Part shown: positions 7,547 to 16,133 of the stretch, in pieces
Position numbering within the stretch: the first letter of the stretch is position 1
Layout: the number at the start of each line of letters is the position of its first letter
Source: CAINDZ01 sp964399195
GTDB taxonomy: Bacteria; Krumholzibacteriota; Krumholzibacteriia; LZORAL124-64-63
Direction of reading: 5' to 3'
Length of the DNA: 50,702 nucleotides
Assembly (NCBI GenBank): GCA_964399195.1
Contig: CAYNPY010000013.1
Span: forward strand, 1-50,702
The notes under the pieces: generated by a model
Told to the model about the DNA's origin: nothing
Databases searched by the model: none
Seen by the model: only the letters and a program-made list of their open reading frames with translations
Program-made: the position numbers and the translations under genes

Positions 7547-10500
7547 TCACTTGACGAGCGAGAGCGGACGGGTCACGACCTGCCCGCGTGCGGACAAACG
7601 AGCGAAATAGGTGCCGGCGGCGACGGCGCGCCCCTGCGCGTCGCGGCCGTCCCAGCGGCGTTGGTGGCGGCCGGGCTCCAGGCTGCCGTCCGCCAGCGTG
7701 CGCACGAGGCGCCCGCCGATGTCATACACGGCCAGCGACACCGCCGTCGGCCCGGCGCCGTCGATCGCGAAGTGCACGACCGTCTCCGGGTTGAACGGGT
7801 TCGGCTGGTTGGGCAGCAGCCGCACGCCGCCGATCGCCGGCGCCGGGACGTCGGCCACCCAGGTGCCGTCGGGCCGGCCGTCGCCGTTGGCGTCGACCAC
7901 GACGGTCCAGGCGTTGTCGACCACGGGCAGCGCGGCCGTCGTGTTGCTGGGGGCCGAGTCGCCGCCCAGCACGCCGGCCGGCTCCGGATCCCAGCAGATC
8001 GAGGCCGCGAGCGCGACCTGAGCGCCGGCGGGCACGATGCCCGTCACCGGGCCGTAGAGCGTGCTCCAGGGGATGGCCAGCTCGCTGCCGCTCTGGCCAC
8101 CGAAGTTGTGGAACGAGTCGAACGCGGAAGCGATCTCGCCCGCGCGGTCGAGCGTGGTCGTCGGCGAGAGCAGTTGCCAGAAGCCGTCGCCGTCGTATTG
8201 CGACTGGTGCTGGTAACAGCCGTACTGGAAGTCGGGCGCGAAGCCCGGCGCGGTGAAGGTGGCCCCGCGCTCCCAGACGTTGATCGCGGTCAGGTTCGTC
8301 TGCCCCTGGCCGGAGCCGGGATCGACGTCCAGGTAGAGCAGCCAGCTGTTGCCGCTGACCTGCCCGTCGATCGCCAGGTAGAGGTAGTCCGCGTCCCATT
8401 TGACGAGCAGGCGGTCGATCTCGTTGGCGGCGGTCCAGGCCGAGTCGTTGGGATCGTCCAGGACCTGGGCGCCCGCCCATTCGGCGGGGTCGACGCGGCC
8501 GTCGATCACGATGCTGGTGCCGAGGACCGCCACCGGCAGCCCGGGCGCCCCCAGCTCCAGGTTGCCGTTGAGCGCCGCGTCGGTGACGGCGCCGGCCGCC
8601 AGCCGCAGCGACAGCGCGCCGAGGGCCGCCTGCGCGTCGATCAGCGCCGCCGTGGCCGCGTCCACCGCCAGGGTCAGGGACACCGAGGGCTGGCTGCCCA
8701 CCACCGTGGTGCCGGCGCCGAGCGTCACCTGGCCGCCGGCGCCGACCAGCGTGATGCCGCCGGCCGCTGCCAGCGAGGACGGCTGGTCGAATCCCAGCAC
8801 CAGGCGGTCGGTCAGCGGGTACCAGGCCGCCGCCTGCGCGGCGGGCCCGATCGTGTCCTGCAGCCCGTCGGCGAGCGTCCGCAGTTCGGCGATCTCGCCG
8901 CCGGCCCCCGGCGCCGAGACGGGTCCGGCGTAGAGCAGGCACTGGAAGACGCCGCTGCCGCGGATCTCGTCGCCGCGCATCAGCGTGCCGCTGATCTCGC
9001 CCTGGTGCTGCGCCCCCCCGTCGCCCAGCACGAGCGCCGTCGCGACGCCGGTGTTCGGGTTGCGGAAGCCCATGTACGAGGCGTCGCCGGCCCAGACGCG
9101 CTGCAGTTCGGCGTTCCAGATGAGGTCCACGAGCGACGGCGAGAAGCCGGACTTGATCCAGTGCGTGGCCGGGCCGACGCTGTAGGTGACCTCGCAGAAC
9201 GGCTCGCCGGTCGCCAGCGTCAGCGTCTTGGTCACCTCGGCGTGCGTGAGGGTCAACGACGCCGTGCCCGCGCCGACGGCCGGCGTCATCGCGTAGCCGG
9301 TGTGCTGGTAGTCGGGCGAGACGTCGCTGAAGGCCCCGACATGGTTCGCGTCGTTGTAGTCGCCCTCGGTGTCGGGCCAGTAGGCGTTGTCGACGCCGAT
9401 CGCCGTGTCGTCGTAGCCCGGTCCCCGCACGAACAGGTTCACCAGCCTGCCGCCGACACCCTCGAAGACGGCGAACAGGCGGTCGTTGTGCAGGACCGCC
9501 TCCTGGTAGCCGTCGTTGTCGATGTCCGTCAGGTAGGCGTTCGTCGCGACCGCGTACTCGCCGGCGGCCCAGTGGGCCGCTTCGGCGTAGATCATCGCGT
9601 TCTTGATGTGGGCCGAGTACTTGTGCTGCCAGCCGCTGATCGGCCCGCCCAGGTAGTCGTGCCAGCCCGTCTCGTGCAGGTTGGTCATCAGGACATACCA
9701 GCCGGCCTGCGAGACGTTGTTGTTCGGGGCGGCCATCAGCGCGTTGTAGGCGTCGTTCCAGAGCGTGCCGTAGTTCTTGCAGTTGCCGCCGGCGTCGGCG
9801 CAGGCGCCGCTGCCGTTGCCGCCGTTGGCGAAGGGCACGAAGCCCGCCCAGTGCGTGTACCAGCCGTTGTCGCCGCCGCCGTAGCCGGCCGCGCCGCCGA
9901 TCTCCTGGTAGGTGCCGGGAGCCGGCGTCATCGTGTCGCCGGTGAAGTCCGGGTTGCCCAGCGCGTCGGCCAGCTTCCAGGTGTGCAGCCAGCCGCTCTC
10001 GGTCTGGCACTTGCCGACGAACCAGTCGTAGGTCTCCTTGGCGTTGGGCGTGATCGTGGCCCAGCCGCCCATCTCGCCGATGGCCTCCCAGTCCTCGGCC
10101 AGCACGGCGATGCGGTACTGCCCCACGCCGCTGCCGGCCAGGCCCGCCAGGATGTCGAGCGAGCCCTGCCCGTTGCCGCCGACGATGTTCCCGGTGAAGT
10201 TGCGGTCGCGCGGCACCAGGCGCAGCCCGTTGGCCGCCAGGGTGTGGATCCGGTGGTTGTCGTGGCCGGCCAGGTGCACGTCGTCGTCCAGGATGACGCC
10301 CCACACGCCGTGCGGCTGCCAGTTGTCGCCGATCCAGTCGCTGACGCCGCTGCTGGGGTAGCCGCTGGTGTTCAGCCACACGCGTTCGGGCACCCAGGCC
10401 ACGCGCGGGGTGTAGCCGTAGCGCGCCTCGATCATGTCGGATTCGACCGCCACGGCCCAGTCGTTCATCTCGTGCCGCACGAACGGCATGATGTGCTGCG

Positions 10501-11368
10501 CGTAGGCCGACGTGATCATCCCCGCCCAGCCCGCCGAGACGCCGGCCGCCAGCCAGGCGTTGAAGTCCACCGGGTCGCCGTTGCGGGCCGCCCACTCGGC
10601 CGCCGTCATCAGCGTGCCGCTGAGGTGGAAATTGCCCGGCACGCCCGTCCCCTGGTGGACCTGCAGCGCCTCGTCGAAGCCGGAGCCCTCGGGATCGTCG
10701 CCGCGACCGTGCAGCACGTCCGTGTAGCCCAGCCCCTGGTTCCCGTGCAGGACCAGCGCGCAGTGCGCCTCGTACGCGTTCGGCGCAGGCCAGGACGCTT
10801 CGACCCGGTCGCCGGCGCCGCCCGCCCCCGTGGTCACGGCCAGCGGCCACGGCCGGCCGGCGGCGGCGGGATCGGTCGCCAGCTCGAGGTAGACGGCGTC
10901 GGGATCACCCGGCACAGCGAACCAAGTCGCCGCGGGACGCTTGTCGCCGTCGGACGCGGCCTCGGCGCGCCAGTTGCCGTCGCGCTCGCGGCGCAACACC
11001 GCCGCCGCGGCCAGGCCGGGCGCCTCCACGTCCAGCGTGACGGCCTGCGGGCGGCCCGCGGCGGCGTCGGCCGCCAGCAGCGAGCGCACGCCCGCCGGCG
11101 CCAGCGCCAGGAAGCTCACGCGCAGCACCGCGCGGCGGTCGGCTTCGCGGCGATAGAGTTCGACGGCCAGCAGGTCGGCCGCCGGCGCCAGCCCCGGCGC
11201 TTCGCCGACGCGGTCCACCGCGAGCACCTGCTCGAGAACCAGACCCGCGGCGCGCGCGGGCGCGACCGGGGCGGGCTTGGCTGAGGTGGCGGCAAGGGAC
11301 AGGCTGGACAGGATGCACAGGCTGACGAGCGCGGCGATCGTGGCCGACGGCCAGGGGCGAATGCGCAT
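7547..11368 (-). CDS. Secreted GH57-like glycoside hydrolase with DOMON/CBM9-like module and C-terminal sorting domain
   Basis: The 1273-residue precursor starts at ATG 11368 behind GAGGAAGAAGGA and has a signal peptide ending near SLSLAA. A ~130-residue N-terminal beta region precedes a (beta/alpha)7-type catalytic region. LHGNQG may replace the HQP of GH57 motif 1, FHLSGTL fits motif 2, WVPERVW carries the likely nucleophile Glu of motif 3, and AEDWE carries the likely acid/base Asp of motif 4. After a beta-rich middle comes a DOMON/CBM9-like domain (VIDGRVDPAEWAGA ... YLYLAIDG) and a type-A sorting domain (NQPNPFNPETVV ... RPLSLVK). GH57 enzymes act on alpha-1,4/1,6 glucans. The catalytic family call rests on motif reading only. 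The distal gene of the operon follows after 17 bases. Confidence 0.8.
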   Translation of the reverse strand: MRIRPWPSATIAALVSLCILSSLSLAATSAKPAPVAPARAAGLVLEQVLAVDRVGEAPGLAPAADLLAVELYRREADRRAVLRVSFLALAPAGVRSLLAADAAAGRPQAVTLDVEAPGLAAAAVLRRERDGNWRAEAASDGDKRPAATWFAVPGDPDAVYLELATDPAAAGRPWPLAVTTGAGGAGDRVEASWPAPNAYEAHCALVLHGNQGLGYTDVLHGRGDDPEGSGFDEALQVHQGTGVPGNFHLSGTLMTAAEWAARNGDPVDFNAWLAAGVSAGWAGMITSAYAQHIMPFVRHEMNDWAVAVESDMIEARYGYTPRVAWVPERVWLNTSGYPSSGVSDWIGDNWQPHGVWGVILDDDVHLAGHDNHRIHTLAANGLRLVPRDRNFTGNIVGGNGQGSLDILAGLAGSGVGQYRIAVLAEDWEAIGEMGGWATITPNAKETYDWFVGKCQTESGWLHTWKLADALGNPDFTGDTMTPAPGTYQEIGGAAGYGGGDNGWYTHWAGFVPFANGGNGSGACADAGGNCKNYGTLWNDAYNALMAAPNNNVSQAGWYVLMTNLHETGWHDYLGGPISGWQHKYSAHIKNAMIYAEAAHWAAGEYAVATNAYLTDIDNDGYQEAVLHNDRLFAVFEGVGGRLVNLFVRGPGYDDTAIGVDNAYWPDTEGDYNDANHVGAFSDVSPDYQHTGYAMTPAVGAGTASLTLTHAEVTKTLTLATGEPFCEVTYSVGPATHWIKSGFSPSLVDLIWNAELQRVWAGDASYMGFRNPNTGVATALVLGDGGAQHQGEISGTLMRGDEIRGSGVFQCLLYAGPVSAPGAGGEIAELRTLADGLQDTIGPAAQAAAWYPLTDRLVLGFDQPSSLAAAGGITLVGAGGQVTLGAGTTVVGSQPSVSLTLAVDAATAALIDAQAALGALSLRLAAGAVTDAALNGNLELGAPGLPVAVLGTSIVIDGRVDPAEWAGAQVLDDPNDSAWTAANEIDRLLVKWDADYLYLAIDGQVSGNSWLLYLDVDPGSGQGQTNLTAINVWERGATFTAPGFAPDFQYGCYQHQSQYDGDGFWQLLSPTTTLDRAGEIASAFDSFHNFGGQSGSELAIPWSTLYGPVTGIVPAGAQVALAASICWDPEPAGVLGGDSAPSNTTAALPVVDNAWTVVVDANGDGRPDGTWVADVPAPAIGGVRLLPNQPNPFNPETVVHFAIDGAGPTAVSLAVYDIGGRLVRTLADGSLEPGRHQRRWDGRDAQGRAVAAGTYFARLSARGQVVTRPLSLVK

Positions 11369-11463
11369 GGTCCTTCTTCCTCGCAGTTGAGCACGGCAAG
11401 GGGCGCCCCGCCGACCCCTTGGGGTGCGACCGGACGCCGGCTGACGAATCATGACCAAACAAG

Positions 11464-11492
11464 ATCATATCACAAAGAAACGGCGGTGACCA
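11464..11492 (-). promoter_or_regulatory. Sigma-70-type promoter of the GH57 operon
   Basis: On the minus strand: -35 TGGTCA (11487-11492), 17-base spacer, -10 TATGAT (11464-11469). It sits in an AT-rich island unlike the surrounding DNA and predicts a leader of about 90 bases before ATG 11368. Confidence 0.5.
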
Positions 11493-11564
11493 GCAAGTTG
11501 AGTGCGGAATCGGCCGCAGCCAAGCCGTAACTCACTGCCCGGCAAAAGGTTGTGGAAACGGTGG

Positions 11565-12632
11565 TCAGAACCCGCGCGGGGTGAAGCCGAGGCCGGGCGC
11601 CTCGGTCGGGTAGAGCCAGCCGTCGCGCAGGCGGACCGCGCCGTCGGAAGGGTCGTCGCGCAGGTCGAGGTGCCCGTCCAGGTCGGCGTAGCGGACCCCT
11701 CGCCGCGCCAGCGCGAAGTGCAGGCCGGCGGCGATCGCCAGCGCGGCTTCGTCCATGCAGCCGACCATCACCTCCCAGCCCGCGGCCTGCGCCACGGCGG
11801 CGATCTTCAGCGCCTCGCTCAGCCCGCCCACCTTCATCAGCTTGACGTTGACCATGTCCGCGAGGTCGCGGCGGGTCAGGCGGAAGGCGTCGCGCAGGGA
11901 CATCAGGCTCTCGTCGGCCATGATGCGCACCGGCGCGCCGGCGGTGACGCGGCCCAGCTGCTCAAGTTCGGCGCGCGGGGTCGGCTGCTCGATCAGCGAC
12001 AGCCGCGCGCGCCTGGCCGCCTCCACGAACGCGAGGGACTGCTCGACCGTGTAGCCCTGGTTGGCGTCGAAGCGGAGCTCGACGCCCGGGCCGACGGCCT
12101 CGCGCACGCGCAGCACGCGCGCCGCGTCGCCCGCCGGGTCCAGGCCGCCCTTGAGCTTCAGGCAGCGGAAGCCGCGTCCCGTGTACGCCAGCGCCCGCTC
12201 GACCGTGGATGGCTCGTCCAGGATGCCGATGGTGACGGAGGTTCGGATGCGCAGCCGATAGCCGCCGAACAGGCGCCACAGCGGCAGGCCGGCGCGGCGG
12301 CCGACCAGGTCCCACAGCGCCATGTCGACCGCCGCCCGCGCGGCCGGGCGGTCGCGCAGCACGGGGCCCAGGCGGTGCAGCAGGGCCGACGGGCGCAGCG
12401 GATCGGCGCCGCGCAGCACGGCCGCCGCGTCGCCGGCCAGCGCGGCCAGCGTGCCGCCGGGCGTCTCGCCGGTGACCGGTCCGTCCGGCGCGGCGCAGCC
12501 CCAGCCGATGTGCGTGCCGGCGTCCAGGCGCAGGAAGACGTTGGCGGCTCGGTCGACGCTCTCGTAGGCGATGGCGTACGGCTCGCAGAGCGGCATGTCC
12601 ACGCGCCAGGCCTCGGCCGCCAGGATCCTCAT
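11565..12632 (-). CDS. Enolase-superfamily epimerase, L-Ala-D/L-Glu epimerase / DgcA-like
   Basis: The 355-residue protein belongs to the MR/MLE branch of the enolase superfamily. Catalytic Lys159-x-Lys161 (CLKLKGG), the three metal ligands in RFDANQGY, IEQPTP and MADESL, and the second catalytic lysine in VNVKLMKVGG are all present. Asp317-x-Asp319 in YADLDGH matches the DxD that binds the substrate ammonium group in dipeptide epimerases, which favours an Ala-Glu-type dipeptide. The related DgcA racemises N-acetyl-glutamate beside a DUF1611 partner, and such a partner is encoded here. It is the last gene of a four-gene operon, 11 bases after the PP-loop/creatininase gene, with GAGGGCGGGGGC spanning the gap. 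The open frame continues upstream but overlaps the preceding gene and is not used. Confidence 0.88.
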   Translation of the reverse strand: MRILAAEAWRVDMPLCEPYAIAYESVDRAANVFLRLDAGTHIGWGCAAPDGPVTGETPGGTLAALAGDAAAVLRGADPLRPSALLHRLGPVLRDRPAARAAVDMALWDLVGRRAGLPLWRLFGGYRLRIRTSVTIGILDEPSTVERALAYTGRGFRCLKLKGGLDPAGDAARVLRVREAVGPGVELRFDANQGYTVEQSLAFVEAARRARLSLIEQPTPRAELEQLGRVTAGAPVRIMADESLMSLRDAFRLTRRDLADMVNVKLMKVGGLSEALKIAAVAQAAGWEVMVGCMDEAALAIAAGLHFALARRGVRYADLDGHLDLRDDPSDGAVRLRDGWLYPTEAPGLGFTPRGF

Positions 12633-12643
12633 CGCCCCCGCCC

Positions 12644-14977
12644 TCAGTAGCGTCGCTGGTGAATCTCGTCCAGCGACAGGTCGCGCAGGTCCTCGACGAA
12701 CTCGACGAGGTTGCGGACCATCACGTCCCACATGCGCCGCCCCTTCTCGACCGAGGCGCGCGTCGGGTCGCCCATCACGCCCGTGGGCGAGATGCGCGCC
12801 GTGTGGGCCTGCCAGTCCACGGCGCGCTGGTTGGAGAAGTCGAGGAAGCGGCTCGAGAACCGGGGCACGGCGGCCTGCAGCCGGTCCGTCCGCACCAGTC
12901 CCGGCCGCAGCGCCAGGCTGGTGCTGGTCTCGATCTCGCCGGCGTGCACGTCGTTGGCGGTATCGGCCAGCGCGGCGATGTCCACGTCCGAGGTCTCGCC
13001 CGACTCCACGCAGGTGAAGATGTGGGCGTCGCGGTTGATCATCTGCGCCGCGAACGCCAGCGCCGGCCCGTTGCCGCCGTGGCCGTTGATCATCACCAGC
13101 TTCTGCGCGCCGCAGCGCGCGACGCTCATGCCCACGTCGTAGACCAGCTGCGCCATCGTCTCGTTGCGCAACGAGATGGTCCCCGGGAAGTCCTCGTGGT
13201 GGTAGGAGACGCCGAACGGCAGCAGCGGCAGGACCAGCGGCTTGGGATCCGAGCAGCGCGCCGCGACCTCGCGCGCCAGCCATTCCGCGTCGTGGGCGTC
13301 GACGTCCAGCGGCAGGTGCGGCCCGTGCTGTTCGATGGCGCCCACCGGCAGCAGCACGACGTCCACCTCGCGGAAGCGGCGCTCGGCCTCCGGCCACGTC
13401 AGCTCGCCCAGCAGCCAGCGCCGGCCGCCGCCCTCGCCGCCGCCTTCGCCGGCGGCCGGCGGGGGCTCGAAGGCCGACGGGGCGGCGAACTCCGGCAGCG
13501 AGAAGGGGTCGCACGGCACCCACAGCCGTCCGTGCCGGCGCACGGCCCCGCGCGCGTGCTCGAGGCACAGGCGCAGCACGGAACCGCGCAGGTCGCGCGG
13601 CATCGTCGTCAGCGGCGCGCGCTCGCGGTCGATGCGCACCTGCAGCACCTCGGGGTGCCAGCGCGCGCGGCCCTCGCGGGGCAGCAGCCCCCGCTCCTGC
13701 AGCAGCGCCGCCGTGTGCTCGGCACAGGCGCTCTCCTGGTGCACGCCCTCGCTGGCGAACCGCGCCAGGGCCGGACCCACTTGCCCGTCCTCGTAGCCGC
13801 AGGCCGCCGGATCGGCGCCCAGCGCCGAGAGCATCGCGACGATGCGCCGGCACTTCTCGCAGCGCCCGCACGGCAGCACGCGGCCGGCGGCCGGCTCCTT
13901 GTGCGCGGCGTGGCAGGAGACCTGGTGCCGCAGCAGGTCGGGGTAGCGCTCGCAGAGGATCCTCTCGATCAGCAGTTCGGACAGGTGCCTGAGCACCGAG
14001 AACTGGTGCACGCGCCAGCCCTTGCGCTGGAAGAAGCGGCTGAGCGCCTGGTCGAACCAGCGGCTCTGGTCGTACAGCCCGTCGTAGTGCGGGATGCCCT
14101 GGTGCCGCGCGCGGACGCTGGTGTCGTACTCGTCGCCGATGACCAGCCGGCCCACGCCGCGCTTGCGCAGGATCGGCAGCGCGCCGAACAGGAACACGGC
14201 CACGGTCCACAGGCGCTCCGGGTAGATGTCGGCGCGCACGTCGGCGAAGTCCGGGCGGATGAAGGGCATCTGCCGCAGCGCCCAGGCGTAGACGCGGTCG
14301 CAGTTGGTCCAGACGCGGGCCGTGCCCGGCACGTGGTCCTTGAAGTGGCGGTAGGCGTTCAGCGCGGTGAACCAGTGCCTTCCTGACTCGTTGACGAAGA
14401 CCGGGTGCACGGGCACGCCGCATTCGGCGAGCAGGCCGTAGCTCAGCAGGCTGTCCTTGCCGCCGCTCGAGAGCACGGCGCAGGCCTGCGGCTGGCGATC
14501 CCAGGCGGGGGCCGGCGCCGGCGCGTCGGGTTCGGGGTCGGCGAAGACGAGCCGGGCCTGCAGGAAGTCGCCGCGGCGGTCGGCCGCCAGCTGCGCCGCC
14601 GGGCCGACCAGGAACGGGTTCGGCTGCAGGAACTTCTTGACGTAGATCTCGCGGGCGGTGTTGGCCGCCATCTCGGCCAGGAAGCGCCGGTCGCGTTCGT
14701 CGAACTGTCCATGAAAGACGATCTCCGGCGTGAACAGCCCGTAGTTCAAGGCCACCTGCGCGGTGATCAGGGCGGCCAGGTTCGCGGCCGCCGGGTCGTC
14801 CGGCGCGAAGACGTCCTCCTCATAGGAGTAGACCAGTTCGGTGGTTTCGCGCTGGCCGCCTCGGACCACCGTGTAGGGCGTCGTCAGGCGCCGCGGCTCC
14901 AGGCGCGGCGGACCCACTTCCAACCGGTCCCAGACCAGCAGCGGCGCCAGCGAGCCGGCTTGGGCGCGACCGGGCAT
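12644..14977 (-). CDS. Fusion: MurL-like PP-loop ATPase domain plus creatininase-family amidohydrolase
   Basis: One continuous 777-residue frame carries two enzymes. The N-terminal ~480 residues have a ~150-residue lead domain and then a PP-loop ATP-pyrophosphatase fold with SSGGKDS (Lys174), VIGDEYDTS, and a Zn-type cluster CGRCEKC (Cys370, 373, 376). This order resembles MurL, the ATP-dependent epimerase that inverts the Glu of UDP-MurNAc-Ala-Glu, and more distantly QueC. A Gly/Glu/Pro-rich linker near 500-520 leads to a complete creatininase domain: GAIEQHGPHLP (Glu549, His551), DVDAHD, NGHGGN (His633) and HAGEIETS, all metal-site motifs. The start has AGAGG eight bases upstream and lies four bases after the DUF1611 stop. 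The fusion is unusual. Substrates are unknown; activity on a glutamyl peptide or lactam is an inference from the neighbours. Confidence 0.85.
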   Translation of the reverse strand: MPGRAQAGSLAPLLVWDRLEVGPPRLEPRRLTTPYTVVRGGQRETTELVYSYEEDVFAPDDPAAANLAALITAQVALNYGLFTPEIVFHGQFDERDRRFLAEMAANTAREIYVKKFLQPNPFLVGPAAQLAADRRGDFLQARLVFADPEPDAPAPAPAWDRQPQACAVLSSGGKDSLLSYGLLAECGVPVHPVFVNESGRHWFTALNAYRHFKDHVPGTARVWTNCDRVYAWALRQMPFIRPDFADVRADIYPERLWTVAVFLFGALPILRKRGVGRLVIGDEYDTSVRARHQGIPHYDGLYDQSRWFDQALSRFFQRKGWRVHQFSVLRHLSELLIERILCERYPDLLRHQVSCHAAHKEPAAGRVLPCGRCEKCRRIVAMLSALGADPAACGYEDGQVGPALARFASEGVHQESACAEHTAALLQERGLLPREGRARWHPEVLQVRIDRERAPLTTMPRDLRGSVLRLCLEHARGAVRRHGRLWVPCDPFSLPEFAAPSAFEPPPAAGEGGGEGGGRRWLLGELTWPEAERRFREVDVVLLPVGAIEQHGPHLPLDVDAHDAEWLAREVAARCSDPKPLVLPLLPFGVSYHHEDFPGTISLRNETMAQLVYDVGMSVARCGAQKLVMINGHGGNGPALAFAAQMINRDAHIFTCVESGETSDVDIAALADTANDVHAGEIETSTSLALRPGLVRTDRLQAAVPRFSSRFLDFSNQRAVDWQAHTARISPTGVMGDPTRASVEKGRRMWDVMVRNLVEFVEDLRDLSLDEIHQRRY

Positions 14978-14981
14978 CGCG

Positions 14982-16133
14982 CTACCTCTTCCCGGCGGCG
15001 GCGGCGTCCGCGGCCACGGCGGCTTCGGCGCGGCGCGCGTCGGCCGCCCGCAGCCACGGGGCCAGCGCGCCGCACAGCCCCGCCGCGCCGTCGCGCAGCG
15101 CATCGAAGGCCGGCAGGCCGGTCTGCGCGGCGATCCGCGCGCAGGCGGCGTCGACGGCGCCCGGCTCGAGGTCCTCGTGGTTGACCGTGACGGCGGCCAC
15201 CGGGCGACCGGAGACCAGCTCGACGGCCTTGATCTGCGTCGGCAGGTCGTGCAGCGCGTGGCCGGGGAAGCCGTCGTACTCGCTCCGCGCCGGCGCGTGC
15301 TGCATGACGACCACGTCGGGCCGGCCGGCCGCCAGCAGTTCGAAGCCGCCGGGATAGGCCGGATTCAGCAGGCTGCCCTGCCCCTCCAGCACGATGACGT
15401 CGGGCCGTTCGTCCTGCCAGCACGACCACACGGCGTGCTCGATCTCGCCGCTGACGAAGTCGTTGATCAGCGAATCCAGGACCAGCGAGTGCTTCGCCCC
15501 CTGCAGCCACGCAGTCTGCCCGGTGCCGACCAGCTCCGCGCGCCGCCCCGCCTGCCGGAAGGCGTCGACCAGCAGCCAGGCAGTGGTCCGCTTGCCGACG
15601 GCCGAGTCGGTGCCCAGCACCGCCACCTTCAGCGCCTGCACCTGGGCGATGCGGCCGTCGAAGAAGTGCAGCTCGGATCGCGGCGGCGTGCGCCGCACGT
15701 CGCGGATGCGCACGCCCGAGCGCGCGGCCAGGGCCGCCAGCTCGGGATCGTCGCCCAGGAAATCGTGCAGTCCGCTGTCGACGTGCAGGCCGGCCGTCAA
15801 CGCCGCCGCCACGGCCGCGCGCGCGGCGGGCGGCAACCGCCCGCCGTCGGGCGCCAGTCCGATCACCAGGTGCGTCGGTCCGCGGCCGTCGCTCCCGCGC
15901 AGGCGCAGCGCCTCGGCCAGCGAGGCGACCACCGGGATGCCCGTGGGGCGCCCGTCGAGCACGTCGCCGGCGTCGCGCCCGGCCCACGCAGCGTCGATTA
16001 CGCCCAGGAGGCGGTAGCGCTCCGAGCGCCGCACCAGCCCGTGCGCCGTCTTGCCGTACGTCGTGCCGAAGGCCCCCTCGCACCAGACGATCGCGTTGCC
16101 TTCGGGCCAAGCCTGCGCAGCGGTGGTCGTCAT
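14982..16133 (-). CDS. DUF1611 / DgcN-like P-loop enzyme
   Basis: The 383-residue product has the two-domain layout of DUF1611. An N-terminal Rossmann-like part (residues ~20-140) is followed by a P-loop domain with GTDSAVGKRTT (Lys181), GTGQTAWLQG, DFVSGEIE and VLEGQGSLLNPAYPGG. One characterised relative, DgcN, acetylates D-glutamate, and its product is racemised by a DgcA-type enolase-superfamily enzyme; such an enzyme is encoded two genes downstream. ATG 16133 shares its A with the TGA stop of the upstream PLP gene (TGATG), so translation is probably coupled. Cytosolic. The exact acyl acceptor here is not known. Confidence 0.85.
   Translation of the reverse strand: MTTTAAQAWPEGNAIVWCEGAFGTTYGKTAHGLVRRSERYRLLGVIDAAWAGRDAGDVLDGRPTGIPVVASLAEALRLRGSDGRGPTHLVIGLAPDGGRLPPAARAAVAAALTAGLHVDSGLHDFLGDDPELAALAARSGVRIRDVRRTPPRSELHFFDGRIAQVQALKVAVLGTDSAVGKRTTAWLLVDAFRQAGRRAELVGTGQTAWLQGAKHSLVLDSLINDFVSGEIEHAVWSCWQDERPDVIVLEGQGSLLNPAYPGGFELLAAGRPDVVVMQHAPARSEYDGFPGHALHDLPTQIKAVELVSGRPVAAVTVNHEDLEPGAVDAACARIAAQTGLPAFDALRDGAAGLCGALAPWLRAADARRAEAAVAADAAAAGKR

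Noticed and set aside
11565..14423. A 952-residue frame that would fuse the epimerase to ~600 upstream residues
   Set aside because: The upstream part is the wrong frame of the PP-loop/creatininase gene, with Arg/Gly/Pro-rich low-complexity sequence. The epimerase starts at 12632 behind a good ribosome site.
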